Positions 1-7,677 of a DNA stretch of 30,160 nucleotides are shown here, one piece after another. The stretch is taken from contig JACKFC010000047.1 in the NCBI GenBank assembly GCA_020632665.1, forward strand, positions 1-30,160, in the 5' to 3' direction. The notes under the pieces were generated by a model. That model worked only from the letters and a program-made list of their open reading frames with translations. It ran no database searches and was not told the origin of the DNA. The translations under genes and the position numbers were made by a program. This DNA comes from Deltaproteobacteria bacterium (GTDB taxonomy: Bacteria; Myxococcota_A; UBA9042). Each line of letters opens with the position of its first letter. Position 1 is the stretch's first letter.

Positions 1-1311
1 CGCCTCGCAGAGGAAGGGCGGCTTGTCGAGCGTGCCGAGCTGGAAGCTGCCGGGCGTGCCGACGCTGACGGTCGAGGTGACTTTCGCGTTGATGGCGAAG
101 GCCAGGATATTGCCGTCGAGCTTCTCGGTCGGCTTGCACAGGGTGCCGTTGCCCTGCTGCTGCACGATGCAGAACGAGGAGTCGAGGACCTTCAGGGTCC
201 AGGTGCCATCGATGGTCTTGCCGATGTAGCTGGCGAGCGAGCCGTCCTTGAGGGTGCTCTTCTCGGTCAAGGTGACCTTGTAGGACTTGGCGTCCTTGTC
301 GCCGCATGGGTCGCAGACGGTCAGGCCCTTGGCCTTGTCGTCGGGCGGCAGCAGCTTGATGGCCAGCGTCGAGAGGTCGGTATTCTCGATCTCGATATCG
401 ACCGCGATGCTGTTGGCGGTGCCGACCTTGCCGAAGGTGGCGATGAGGACCGCCTCGCTGCCGGTATTGTCCGGAATCGCCTGCGGCAGCCCGGGGACCT
501 TGGCCGCTTCGTTGAACTCGGTCGTGACCATGCCGTCCAAGACCTTGTTGCCGCCGGCACCCGGGGCGCACTTCAGCGTGCCGTCGGCGGCGATGCCGAC
601 GACCATCTCGCCGGTCTTGCAGTCGCCGCTGGGCTGCTTGATGCCGGTCAGCTTGGAGCCGTCACCGACGAAGGAGGTCGCGGTCACGCTCTTGGCGCTG
701 ACGTCGCCGCTGAAGGTGCCGTTGCCCGCCTTGATGCTGTTGCCGCCGAGGTCGACGTCGGCGTCGAACTTCAGCTCGCCGACGCTGACGCAGCCGGAGC
801 AGGCGAGGTCGAGCGCCGGGCCGCCCTTGGTCGAGCTGCCGGCGAAGTTGAAACCGATCTTCGCCGCGGGGATGGCGCCGTTGGCGATCTGGTCGGCGCT
901 GACGCAGCCGGTGCAGGCCACCGCGTTCGCCGTGCCGGCGACCAGCGCGTAGGCGACCGAGCGCAGCATCTGGCGCGGCAGCTCGGGGTCGCTGCCGACG
1001 GCCACGCCGAGCCAGCGGTTGCCGTCGCCCAAGTCATTCGGACCGATCGCCTTGCTGCTGCCGAGGGCATGGCTGAATCGACCGCCGACGACCTTCACCT
1101 TCACCGGACCCTCGGTCCAGACGGCGGACCCGCCCGTGGCGGCGGCGTAGAGCCCGAAGGTCACGTCATAATCGCCATCCGCTGCCGGAGCCCCGCCGGT
1201 GGAGAGGAGCACGCCGTCGAGCTGGAACTCGCCCGGAACGGCCCACGCGGGCGCGGTGAGCAGCAAGGTCACGAGGAGCGCGAGCAGGCGCGGCAGAAAT
1301 CGAGTCGTCAT
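1..1311 (-). CDS. Exported protein with C-terminal P-domain-like (proprotein-convertase-type) segment, 3' end outside window
   Basis: The minus-strand frame from the ATG at 1311 is open to the window edge (437 codons seen, no stop), so the C-terminus is missing. Residues 1-25 are a signal peptide (MTTR, a Leu-rich core, then APAWA|VPG). A domain with a DYDVTFGLY strand and LRSVAYALVAG follows; this layout is common in tail-fibre-like surface proteins of Myxococcota. Two ACTGCVS/ACSGCVS cysteine motifs lie near residues 132 and 165. Residues about 265-385 read like the P/Homo-B beta-sandwich that usually follows subtilisin-type proteases: a VDIEIENTDLSTLAIKLLPP strand and IGKTIDGTWTLKVLDSS. 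No protease domain is visible upstream. It is probably secreted or surface-located, and its role is unknown. The start is chosen because the signal peptide follows directly. A promoter may overlap the trmK stop codon. Confidence 0.75.
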   Translation of the reverse strand, partial: MTTRFLPRLLALLVTLLLTAPAWAVPGEFQLDGVLLSTGGAPAADGDYDVTFGLYAAATGGSAVWTEGPVKVKVVGGRFSHALGSSKAIGPNDLGDGNRWLGVAVGSDPELPRQMLRSVAYALVAGTANAVACTGCVSADQIANGAIPAAKIGFNFAGSSTKGGPALDLACSGCVSVGELKFDADVDLGGNSIKAGNGTFSGDVSAKSVTATSFVGDGSKLTGIKQPSGDCKTGEMVVGIAADGTLKCAPGAGGNKVLDGMVTTEFNEAAKVPGLPQAIPDNTGSEAVLIATFGKVGTANSIAVDIEIENTDLSTLAIKLLPPDDKAKGLTVCDPCGDKDAKSYKVTLTEKSTLKDGSLASYIGKTIDGTWTLKVLDSSFCIVQQQGNGTLCKPTEKLDGNILAFAINAKVTSTVSVGTPGSFQLGTLDKPPFLCEA

Positions 1312-1373
1312 CGTAGCAACCTATGGGTCGTGTGGGCCGAGAAATGGGGCGCTCCGGCCAACGTTGGGACACC

Positions 1374-1402
1374 AGTCTAGCCACCCTCGGGAGCAGTTGA
1401 AA
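1374..1402 (-). promoter_or_regulatory. Possible sigma70-type promoter for the exported P-domain-like gene
   Basis: On the minus strand a TTTCAA hexamer (1397-1402) lies 17 bp from TAGACT (1374-1379). The TAG of the -10 is also the trmK stop codon. The same TAGACT hexamer occurs before the giant lipoprotein at 25172, which adds some weight. The -35 is weak, so read-through from pyk-trmK is an equally good explanation. Confidence 0.3.
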
Positions 1403-1940
1403 GGGCCGAAACGACGGTCGGATCGGCGGGCACCGCGACCAAGACGACGTATTCTCGGCCGCGATCGGGCACCGCATAGCTGCGCAGCGGTTGCCAGCGA
1501 CACGCCTCGAGCGCGGCGAGGACCTCGTCCTTCTTGCCGTGCGGCGAGAGCACCAGGCGACGCAAGCCGCGACTGCGCGGATCGACCGCCCGCAACATCG
1601 CGGCGATGCTGCGACCACCGACGCCGGCGACGACCGCGACGTCGGCTTCGTCGACGTTCAGCGCGGCGAAGCCATCACCGCGGCGTAGCTCGATCCGGTC
1701 GCTCAACCCTGCCGCCACGACGTTGCGCCGGCCAGCCGCCAAGGGGCCCTCGGCGATATCGATGGCGATGGCCCGCGGCGCGACGCCGGTGCGGACGACC
1801 TCGACCGCGAGCAGCGCGTGGTCACAGGCGATATCGGCGACGCAGCGGGCGCCTTCGAGCTCCGGCAACAAGGCCCGCAAGCGCGCCGGTGGTCGGCGGA
1901 CGCGGCGGACGTCGGCCGGCTCGTCAGAGGATATCGTCAT
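1377..1940 (-). CDS. trmK: TrmK-family tRNA (adenine22-N1)-methyltransferase
   Basis: This 187-residue protein matches the TrmK (DUF633) class I SAM-dependent methyltransferases, which methylate N1 of A22 in tRNA. The SAM-binding motif is VADIACDHALL (about residues 34-44), close to the family form VADIGTDHAYLP. AIAIDIAEGPL (57-67) follows, then RRGDGFAAL (86-94) and VAGVGG (104-109). It is shorter than the usual ~230 residues because the C-terminal coiled-coil region is mostly absent, so it is a minimal or divergent member. The ATG at 1940 overlaps the 3' end of pyk by 17 bp, which implies co-transcription and probably translational coupling. A role on A22 specifically is inferred from family membership. 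Confidence 0.8.
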   Translation of the reverse strand: MTISSDEPADVRRVRRPPARLRALLPELEGARCVADIACDHALLAVEVVRTGVAPRAIAIDIAEGPLAAGRRNVVAAGLSDRIELRRGDGFAALNVDEADVAVVAGVGGRSIAAMLRAVDPRSRGLRRLVLSPHGKKDEVLAALEACRWQPLRSYAVPDRGREYVVLVAVPADPTVVSALSTAPEGG

Positions 1941-3441
1941 CGTCGAGCGGCAGCGCCGGGTCGGCCGGGACCTCGAGCACGCTCACGGTCGGCGCCCACG
2001 AGTCGCGGCCCCACGCCGTATCCCAGACCAGCAGGAAGTAGCTGCCGGGCGGCGCGATGCCCATCTGGTCGACGATCGAGAGCGCCACCTCGGGCGGACG
2101 CTGCAGCGTGGCCTCGGAGGTCATCCGCGGGCTGGTGCCCCAATAGAGCGAGAGCTGCCGCCAGACGGTGCGGCTGACGCAGAGCGGCACGATCGGCGCT
2201 GCGGGCCGCTGTGCGCTCACCGCCTTCGCGGTTCGTCCCGAAGCGGTCGGCACCACGATGGCCCGCACCCGGAGGTCGCGCGAGAGCGTGGCCGTGGCGC
2301 GCGAGAGCGCTTGGTCGACCGGATTGCGGCCATCCTGGCGGAGCCGCTCGAGGCCGCGGAATTGCCCATGCCGCCACTGCCAGCCTTCGACCAGGCGCAG
2401 CACACGGTCCATCGTCTGCACCGCCAGCGCCGGATAGCGGCCGGCCGCGGTCTCGGCCGAGAGCATCACCGCGTCGGCGCCCGAGGCGGCGGCCCACGCC
2501 ACGTCGCTGACCTCGGCACGGGTCGGCCGGGGCGACTCGACCATCGACTCGAGCATCTGCGTCGCCACGATCACCGGCCGATTCGCCAGCACCGCCGCGG
2601 CGACCAACTCCTGCTGGATGATCGGGACCTCTTCGGCCGGCAGCTCCACGCCGAGGTCGCCTCGGGCCACCATCACCGCGTCGGTCGTCTGCAAGATGCG
2701 GTCGATATCGTGCAGCGCCTCGGGCTTCTCGATCTTCGCGACGATCGCCGGCGGCGCCTCGAAGCCACGCAACAAGGCCCGCAGCTCCTCGATGTCTTCG
2801 GCGCTGCGGACGAAGGAGAGGGCCATGTAGTCGACGCCGAGCCCGGCGGCGAATTCCGCGTCGGCGCGGTCCTTCTCGGTCAGCGAGGGGGTCGAAAGCG
2901 GCACGCCGGGGAGGTTCATCCCCTTGCGGTCGCTCAGCACCCCGCCATAGACGACGCGGCAACGGATATCGTGCGCGCCGTCGCTCTCGATCACCTCGAG
3001 GCAGAGCGCGCCGTCGGCGAGCAGGACGCGGTCGCGGGCGCGCAGGTCGCGGGCCAGCGGCTCGTATTCGGACGGGATCACGACGCGGCCGTCCTCGCGC
3101 ACACCGCCCCAGGTCGGGCGGGTGGTGACGAGGACCTCGGCGTCCTCTTCCAGCTCGACGCTGCCGTGCTCGAAGCGACCGACGCGGATCTTTGGGCCGC
3201 AGAGGTCGGCCAGGATCGCGACCGGACGGTCGACCGCCTCGGAGGCGGCGCGGATGCCGCGGTAGGCCGCGGCGTGGGTCTCATGGCTGCCGTGGCTGAA
3301 GTTCAGCCGAAAGACGTCGACGCCGGCGGCGACCAGCTCACCCAAGACCGCCGGAGACGAAGAAGCCGGCCCCACGGTCGCGACGATGCGGGTCCGCCGG
3401 TGCTTGAGCGCCACGCGAGAGAGATCGAGGCCGCCTGCCAT
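1924..3441 (-). CDS. pyk: Pyruvate kinase
   Basis: This 505-residue cytosolic enzyme converts phosphoenolpyruvate and ADP to pyruvate and ATP at the end of glycolysis. Family signatures run in order. RTRIVATVGPAS comes near residue 16, then VFRLNFSHG (43-51, with the Arg, Asn, Ser and His used for nucleotide and cation binding) and DLCGPKIRVG (79-88). The B domain follows. After it come the catalytic-lysine region IVAKIEKPEAL, the metal-ligand segment VMVARGDLGVE, and the SAETAAGRYP motif. The C-terminal effector-like domain is degenerate and ends in an acidic tail (DDDDIL). Start: ATG at 3441 with GAGG-like bases upstream. It lies 48 bp after the exported kinase-like gene and overlaps trmK, so 4942-1377 may form one transcription unit. 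Confidence 0.96.
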   Translation of the reverse strand: MAGGLDLSRVALKHRRTRIVATVGPASSSPAVLGELVAAGVDVFRLNFSHGSHETHAAAYRGIRAASEAVDRPVAILADLCGPKIRVGRFEHGSVELEEDAEVLVTTRPTWGGVREDGRVVIPSEYEPLARDLRARDRVLLADGALCLEVIESDGAHDIRCRVVYGGVLSDRKGMNLPGVPLSTPSLTEKDRADAEFAAGLGVDYMALSFVRSAEDIEELRALLRGFEAPPAIVAKIEKPEALHDIDRILQTTDAVMVARGDLGVELPAEEVPIIQQELVAAAVLANRPVIVATQMLESMVESPRPTRAEVSDVAWAAASGADAVMLSAETAAGRYPALAVQTMDRVLRLVEGWQWRHGQFRGLERLRQDGRNPVDQALSRATATLSRDLRVRAIVVPTASGRTAKAVSAQRPAAPIVPLCVSRTVWRQLSLYWGTSPRMTSEATLQRPPEVALSIVDQMGIAPPGSYFLLVWDTAWGRDSWAPTVSVLEVPADPALPLDDDDIL

Positions 3442-3489
3442 GTCTTCGTTCCTCCGTCGGCACGTCCGCCGCTCCTGCTCTGTGCCACG

Positions 3490-4722
3490 TCAGGCGTCGA
3501 AGATCACGAATTGTGCCGAACCCGGGTCCCAGCCGACGTTGCGGCCGTGGTTCAGGTCGAGGCCGATCTCCCGCGGCGCGCCGTCGGCGCCGGGGTTCGC
3601 GCTGGCCTCTCCGAGGTGCTGCCGCACCAGCCGCAACACCAGCGGTGCGCTGTCGCGATAGAGTTGTTCGACGCCGGCGATGCGGTCCGGCATATCGGCG
3701 GCGAGGTGGAAATCCCGACGCGCCAACCCGCAGACCTTCTGCACCGTCGGCAAGGCCGCCAGCACGGCGCAATCTTCGGCGAAGCGGCGCAGGCGAAAGA
3801 GCTCGGGGCCCAAATCCGAGCCCTTCTGGTAGCGGTCGGCGAAGGCCAGCGCGCGCGGCCGGGCGATCCCGGCTGCGGGGGCCTGCTGCCAGAGCGCGTC
3901 GCGGGTCGCGCCGCTGTGGCCGACGTTGCCGCGCAAGAGCTGCTCGAGCTCCTCGCTCGGCTGCCATCGGATCAGCTCCTGCTCCAAGATGCCGGCCTGC
4001 AAGGCGCCGAGGTCGCCGAGCTCGGCGACCCGCAGCCACGGCTTGCCGTCGGCCCAACGGGCGCGTGCGACCACCTTCTCCGCCACGGCGAACAAGACCA
4101 GGTCGCGGCGCAGCGCCCGCACCGCTTCGGGGCCCGAACCGCCGTGGCGGCGGACCTTGGCCACGATGCACGGGGCGTCCGGGCGGCAGACGGCCACGGC
4201 CACCTGCTGCCCGCCTCGACCGAGCCGACGCAGCGTCGCCTTTTCGCCATAGCGCTGCCGCAACAACGCGTCCAGCGCCGGCTCGGAGGCCGGATCTGCG
4301 GCGTCGGGAAGGAGCGGAAAGCGGACCTCGCGCAGCCCCGGGTAGCGCGTCTGCAGGTCGAGCTTCAGCGCCGCGGCGTCGAGGCCGAGGAAGCGGTACG
4401 CGGTCGGCACGACGAAGCCGGCAGGTCGCGGCCGCGCGCCGATATAGTAGACGTCGTCGGCGCTACCGGCGGCGACCGGTCCTCCGCCACTGGCCAAGGC
4501 CAAGCGGAAGCCGGCGCGCGGCGGCACTGCCGCGCCACCGTCGACGGCCCCACAACAGGGCGGGATGCGGATCGGCGCAGCGAGCGTGCCGGCGGCCCGC
4601 GTGGAATCTGCGGCAAAATGCGCCGACGCCGCCCCAGCCTCTTTGGCCGGGGCAGCGTCTGCTGCAGCGAGGCCGCCCCAGGCGACCCCGGAGATGACGG
4701 CGAGCGCGAGCCGTGGCCGCAA
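3490..4722 (-). CDS. Exported protein resembling a kinase fold (function unknown)
   Basis: The frame encodes about 410 residues from a TTG at 4722. That start gives a good signal peptide (LRPRLALAVISGVAWGGLAA) and follows the previous gene's stop by 16 bp. An in-frame ATG at 4872 would overlap the preceding small gene by 200 bp and add an Arg/Thr-rich, unlikely N-terminus. The mature protein has a CC pair (PPCCGAV), a VAVCRPDAPCIVAKVRR stretch that could be the Lys-bearing strand of a kinase N-lobe, and a C-terminal GLDLNHGRNVGWD...FVIFDA. That last part resembles the D-x-N...DF/DA catalytic and metal loops of aminoglycoside-phosphotransferase, HipA or PI-kinase-like folds. The substrate is unknown. 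A kinase activity is inference, and the protein ends unusually close to the putative metal loop. It probably shares an operon with pyk and trmK downstream. Confidence 0.6.
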   Translation of the reverse strand: MRPRLALAVISGVAWGGLAAADAAPAKEAGAASAHFAADSTRAAGTLAAPIRIPPCCGAVDGGAAVPPRAGFRLALASGGGPVAAGSADDVYYIGARPRPAGFVVPTAYRFLGLDAAALKLDLQTRYPGLREVRFPLLPDAADPASEPALDALLRQRYGEKATLRRLGRGGQQVAVAVCRPDAPCIVAKVRRHGGSGPEAVRALRRDLVLFAVAEKVVARARWADGKPWLRVAELGDLGALQAGILEQELIRWQPSEELEQLLRGNVGHSGATRDALWQQAPAAGIARPRALAFADRYQKGSDLGPELFRLRRFAEDCAVLAALPTVQKVCGLARRDFHLAADMPDRIAGVEQLYRDSAPLVLRLVRQHLGEASANPGADGAPREIGLDLNHGRNVGWDPGSAQFVIFDA

Positions 4723-4738
4723 ACCCGCCGGGCGGCGG

Positions 4739-4942
4739 CTACTCTTCGTCGCCGTCGTCCTTCTCGTCGCCCTTCTTCTTGTGGTCCTTGCCGGGGCAGA
4801 AGCCCTCGTCCTCGTCGCCGTCGTCCTTCTTGTCCTTCTTGGCGCTCTTGCCGGGGCAGGCCGAGGCGGCAAAAGCGGGGGCGGAGAAGGCGAGGCCGGC
4901 GCCGACCAGCAGGGTCACGAGCAGTCGCATGGGAGTGCGCAT
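4739..4942 (-). CDS. Small exported Lys/Asp/Glu-rich protein with paired CPGK motifs
   Basis: This 67-residue frame begins at the ATG at 4942, with GGAG six bases upstream; an earlier in-frame ATG at 5023 lacks such a site. Residues 1-26 are a signal peptide ending SAPAFA|AS. The mature part is about 40 residues: two copies of CPGK followed by alternating Lys and Asp/Glu runs (KKDKKDDGDEDEG, KKKGDEKDDGDEE). It could bind metal ions or polyanions, but nothing identifies a function. The stop is 16 bp before the TTG start of the exported kinase-like gene, so the two may be co-expressed. Low complexity makes it hard to judge, though the signal peptide and ribosome site support a real gene. Confidence 0.55.
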   Translation of the reverse strand: MRTPMRLLVTLLVGAGLAFSAPAFAASACPGKSAKKDKKDDGDEDEGFCPGKDHKKKGDEKDDGDEE

Positions 4943-5115
4943 TGTTGGCTCCAGGCCGGCTCTGGCCGGCATCGGGGTCAGGGTCATCCTGCCTGCCGCC
5001 GCGGCGAGAAGGAAGCCCCGCATGAGAACGCGGCAGGAGCGAACTTGATTCCCGCCGAGCGCCGATCAGATGCACATCTCGCCGAAGGGATGCGGCGGCG
5101 CGAGGTGGCGCGGCC

Positions 5116-7479
5116 TCAGCGCTCGGCGCCGGTCGCGGCGCGGGCGGCGGGCGCGGCATCGTCGGTCGCGTCGGCGGCGGGCGCGCCGCTCCGGCCACGC
5201 TCGAGCAGCTGCTGCGCCAGCTCGGCCTTGCCGGGGCCGGTCGCGTGGACGAAGGCGGCCAGCAGCCGGCGCAGGCGTTGCAGCGACGGCAGGCAGGCGT
5301 CGTCGGCGAGGCAGGCCTCGTAGCGGTCGTCCTTCTCGTCGGCGTCCTCGCGGTAGCGATAGAGCGCGGCGTTGCCGTCCTTGCGGTCGAGCATGAGGTG
5401 GAAGGAGCCATCGCGGACGCTCACCGCCTCGAGCGGATCGAGCTTCTTGTAGACGCGCTCGGCCAGGTAGAACTGGTGGAAGGCCACCGCCGGCACCCGC
5501 TCGGCCATCCGGGTGCCGAGCATCGCGTCGAGCAGGCTGTTGCCGCGGAAGGTGTGCGGGCCGTCGTAGCGGATGATGTCGGCGATGGTCGGGAAGACGT
5601 CGAGCAGCGTGACCGGACGCTCGACCCGCCGCGCCTGCAGCCACGGCGCGGTCACGATCAGCGGCACGTGCAGCACCGGGCTGTGCAGGTCGTAGCCGTA
5701 GTGCTTTTTGTGGTGCAGCGGCGCGTCGAAGGCGCTTGCGTGGTCGGAGCTGATCACCACCATCGCCTCGGGGATGCGGCGCTCCAAGGCCTCGAGGAAG
5801 CGGCCGATATGCGCGTCGAGGTGCTCGACCTCGGCGTCGTAGAGGTCGATCTCGGCCTTGCCATCGCCGAATTTCCGGGCTCCGTGTGGCTGCGCGTGGG
5901 GCGAGTGGGTGTCGTAGAAGTGGACCCAGAGGAAGAGCGGCCGGTCGCGCTCGCGCACCAACTCGGCGATCGCGGCGTCGGCGATATCCTCGGCGGTGTC
6001 GGGGTGCTTGTTGGTCCAGCGGCGGGCGGGCTGATCGACGACGCGGTCGAAGCCCTGCAGCAGGCCGGACCAGCGACCGCCGAGGAAATAATCGGTCGGC
6101 GGGATCGCGACGGTTGTATAGCCCTCGGCGCCCAGCAATTCCGCCATCGTGAGGTTCGATCCGTCGATCGGGAAGGGCTGCCGTCCCTTCACCGGGCGGG
6201 CGATCTCGGCGTCGAAGCGGGAGGTGAAGAGCGCCGGCACCGAGAGGCGGGTCGAAGGCCCCTGCGCGTAGGCGTCGAGGAAGACCACGCCGGACGCGGC
6301 GGCACGGTCCAGGTTCGGCGTCTTGGTCCGCGGCTCGGGCCAGGGTCCGGCCCCCTTCCAGGCGCCGAGGTGGCGGGCTGCCAGACCGTCAGCGGTGAGC
6401 AGGATGATCGGCGGGCGGGTCGGAATCGATTCGGGAACCTCGGTCGCGCGACGGCCGAGCAGCGGCACCAGCTCGCGGGTCGAGAGCGGCGCGCCGTCGC
6501 AATCGTCGTCGATCGCGTCGTCGGGTTTGTCGACCGCGCCGGGGTTGCGGCTGGCGTCGAAGGGCGCGCAATCCCCGCCGCCGAAGACGCTGGCGTAGCC
6601 GTCGCGATCGACGTCGGTGAGGCGTCGAACGACCGCGCCGCCGAGCTTGGCCACTGGCGAGGCGAGCGACATCCAGCGCCGCGCGGTGACCGATTCGTAG
6701 GTCAGGGTGACGCTCGCCGCGCCGCAGAGCAGCCACAGCGCGATCGACGCGCGCAGGGCCCAGCGCGCGGCGGCGGGGCGGCCACGCAGCAAGAGCAGCA
6801 GCCCGACGCCGGCGGCGAAGCCGAGCACCGTGCGCACGATCAGGGCCCACGGCAGGTGCGAGAAGAACGCCCACCGCAACGCCAGCACCGCGGCGCCGGC
6901 CACGGCAGCGAGCCCGACCAGGGCCGCCAGCAGGCGCAGCGGCGGCAGCAGGATCGAGAGTTTGGGCAGCCGCGACGCCAGCCAACCGAGGGCCGCGGCG
7001 AAGAGTCGACGCGTCGCCGGCCAGAGCGTCGCGATGCCCGCTGCCAGCGCCAGCGAGGCGCCGAGGTTGGCCAGGGCCACGTTCTCGGGCCGGGCGATCT
7101 CCAAGACGAGCTCTTTGGTCAGCCGAATCGCCAGCAGGCCGTAGACGCCGAGCAAGACCGCCGCGGCGAGCAGGCCCCCCGACGCCCGCTGGTCGAGCGC
7201 GTCGCTGCCGCTGCCGGACCAGCCGCGCCCCAAGGCCGCGCGCACCACGCCGGCCAGGCGCGTGCCTTCGCGACCGCCGGCGGTCGCCTGCCACCAGACG
7301 CCGACCAGCACCGCCAGCACCCCAGCGCCGACGCCGGCGAAGAAGAGCGTGCCGGCGACGCCGCGGACGCTGAAGCGACCCACCGTGCCGAGCAGCGCAG
7401 CGCCGACGATATCGGCCACAGCGACGCAGAGCAGCGTCGCGATGGTGACGGCGGCGGCACGGCGAAAGGCGGTCGGCAA
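5116..7479 (-). CDS. Membrane-anchored sulfatase-family enzyme with MopE-like Asp-rich motif
   Basis: This is a 787-residue protein. The TTG at 7479 is chosen because GAGGAG lies six bases upstream; the frame is open further, to an ATG at 7596, but that extension is Arg-rich and unconvincing. Residues ~1-265 carry about six or seven hydrophobic helices. Residues ~288-329 hold DVDRDGY...GGDC...NPGAVDKPDDAIDDDCDG, the MopE-type metal-binding motif. The alkaline-phosphatase-fold domain follows: PIILLTADGLAARHLG (metal-binding Asp), TPNLDRAAASGVVF, a nucleophile region PSTRLSVPALFTSR with Ser/Thr rather than Cys, VHFYDTHSPH, VVISSDHASAF and a downstream KHYGYDLHSPVLHVPL. It may hydrolyse sulfate esters or transfer phospho-groups on the outer face of the inner membrane, like LtaS/EptA relatives; the sequence does not decide between these. 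Confidence 0.82.
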   Translation of the reverse strand: MPTAFRRAAAVTIATLLCVAVADIVGAALLGTVGRFSVRGVAGTLFFAGVGAGVLAVLVGVWWQATAGGREGTRLAGVVRAALGRGWSGSGSDALDQRASGGLLAAAVLLGVYGLLAIRLTKELVLEIARPENVALANLGASLALAAGIATLWPATRRLFAAALGWLASRLPKLSILLPPLRLLAALVGLAAVAGAAVLALRWAFFSHLPWALIVRTVLGFAAGVGLLLLLRGRPAAARWALRASIALWLLCGAASVTLTYESVTARRWMSLASPVAKLGGAVVRRLTDVDRDGYASVFGGGDCAPFDASRNPGAVDKPDDAIDDDCDGAPLSTRELVPLLGRRATEVPESIPTRPPIILLTADGLAARHLGAWKGAGPWPEPRTKTPNLDRAAASGVVFLDAYAQGPSTRLSVPALFTSRFDAEIARPVKGRQPFPIDGSNLTMAELLGAEGYTTVAIPPTDYFLGGRWSGLLQGFDRVVDQPARRWTNKHPDTAEDIADAAIAELVRERDRPLFLWVHFYDTHSPHAQPHGARKFGDGKAEIDLYDAEVEHLDAHIGRFLEALERRIPEAMVVISSDHASAFDAPLHHKKHYGYDLHSPVLHVPLIVTAPWLQARRVERPVTLLDVFPTIADIIRYDGPHTFRGNSLLDAMLGTRMAERVPAVAFHQFYLAERVYKKLDPLEAVSVRDGSFHLMLDRKDGNAALYRYREDADEKDDRYEACLADDACLPSLQRLRRLLAAFVHATGPGKAELAQQLLERGRSGAPAADATDDAAPAARAATGAER

Positions 7480-7520
7480 CGGGGGCTCCTCGGTCCCGCA
7501 CAGGCGCGGGCGCGGGCGCG

Positions 7521-7549
7521 ACCGTAGAGATTCGACCGAAAAATGCCAA
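7521..7549 (-). promoter_or_regulatory. Putative sigma70-type promoter of the sulfatase gene
   Basis: On the minus strand TTGGCA (7544-7549) and TACGGT (7521-7526) are separated by 17 bp. The AT-rich element sits about 42 bp before the GAGGAG-TTG start at 7479, in otherwise very GC-rich DNA. Placement between divergent genes supports it. Confidence 0.45.
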
Positions 7550-7677
7550 GACCGGCGGCGCGTGGCCGACGCTCGGCTTCTTGGCAAGATCGCCACGCTC
7601 GCCTACGCTCGCTCCCCTGCACCCAGCGAGTCCGCGACCAACCTGCTGCGTTGGCCGGACCCCATGCCGGAGGCCCG

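Noticed and set aside
1534..5025. A 1,163-codon open frame on the plus strand opposite trmK, pyk and neighbours
   Set aside because: It is Arg/Gly/Ala/Pro-rich and antisense to well-conserved genes; long antisense frames are expected at this GC content.
5245..7527. A 760-codon plus-strand frame opposite the sulfatase
   Set aside because: It mirrors the coding strand (Gly/Arg/Val/Gln-rich), shows no family motif and no plausible start.
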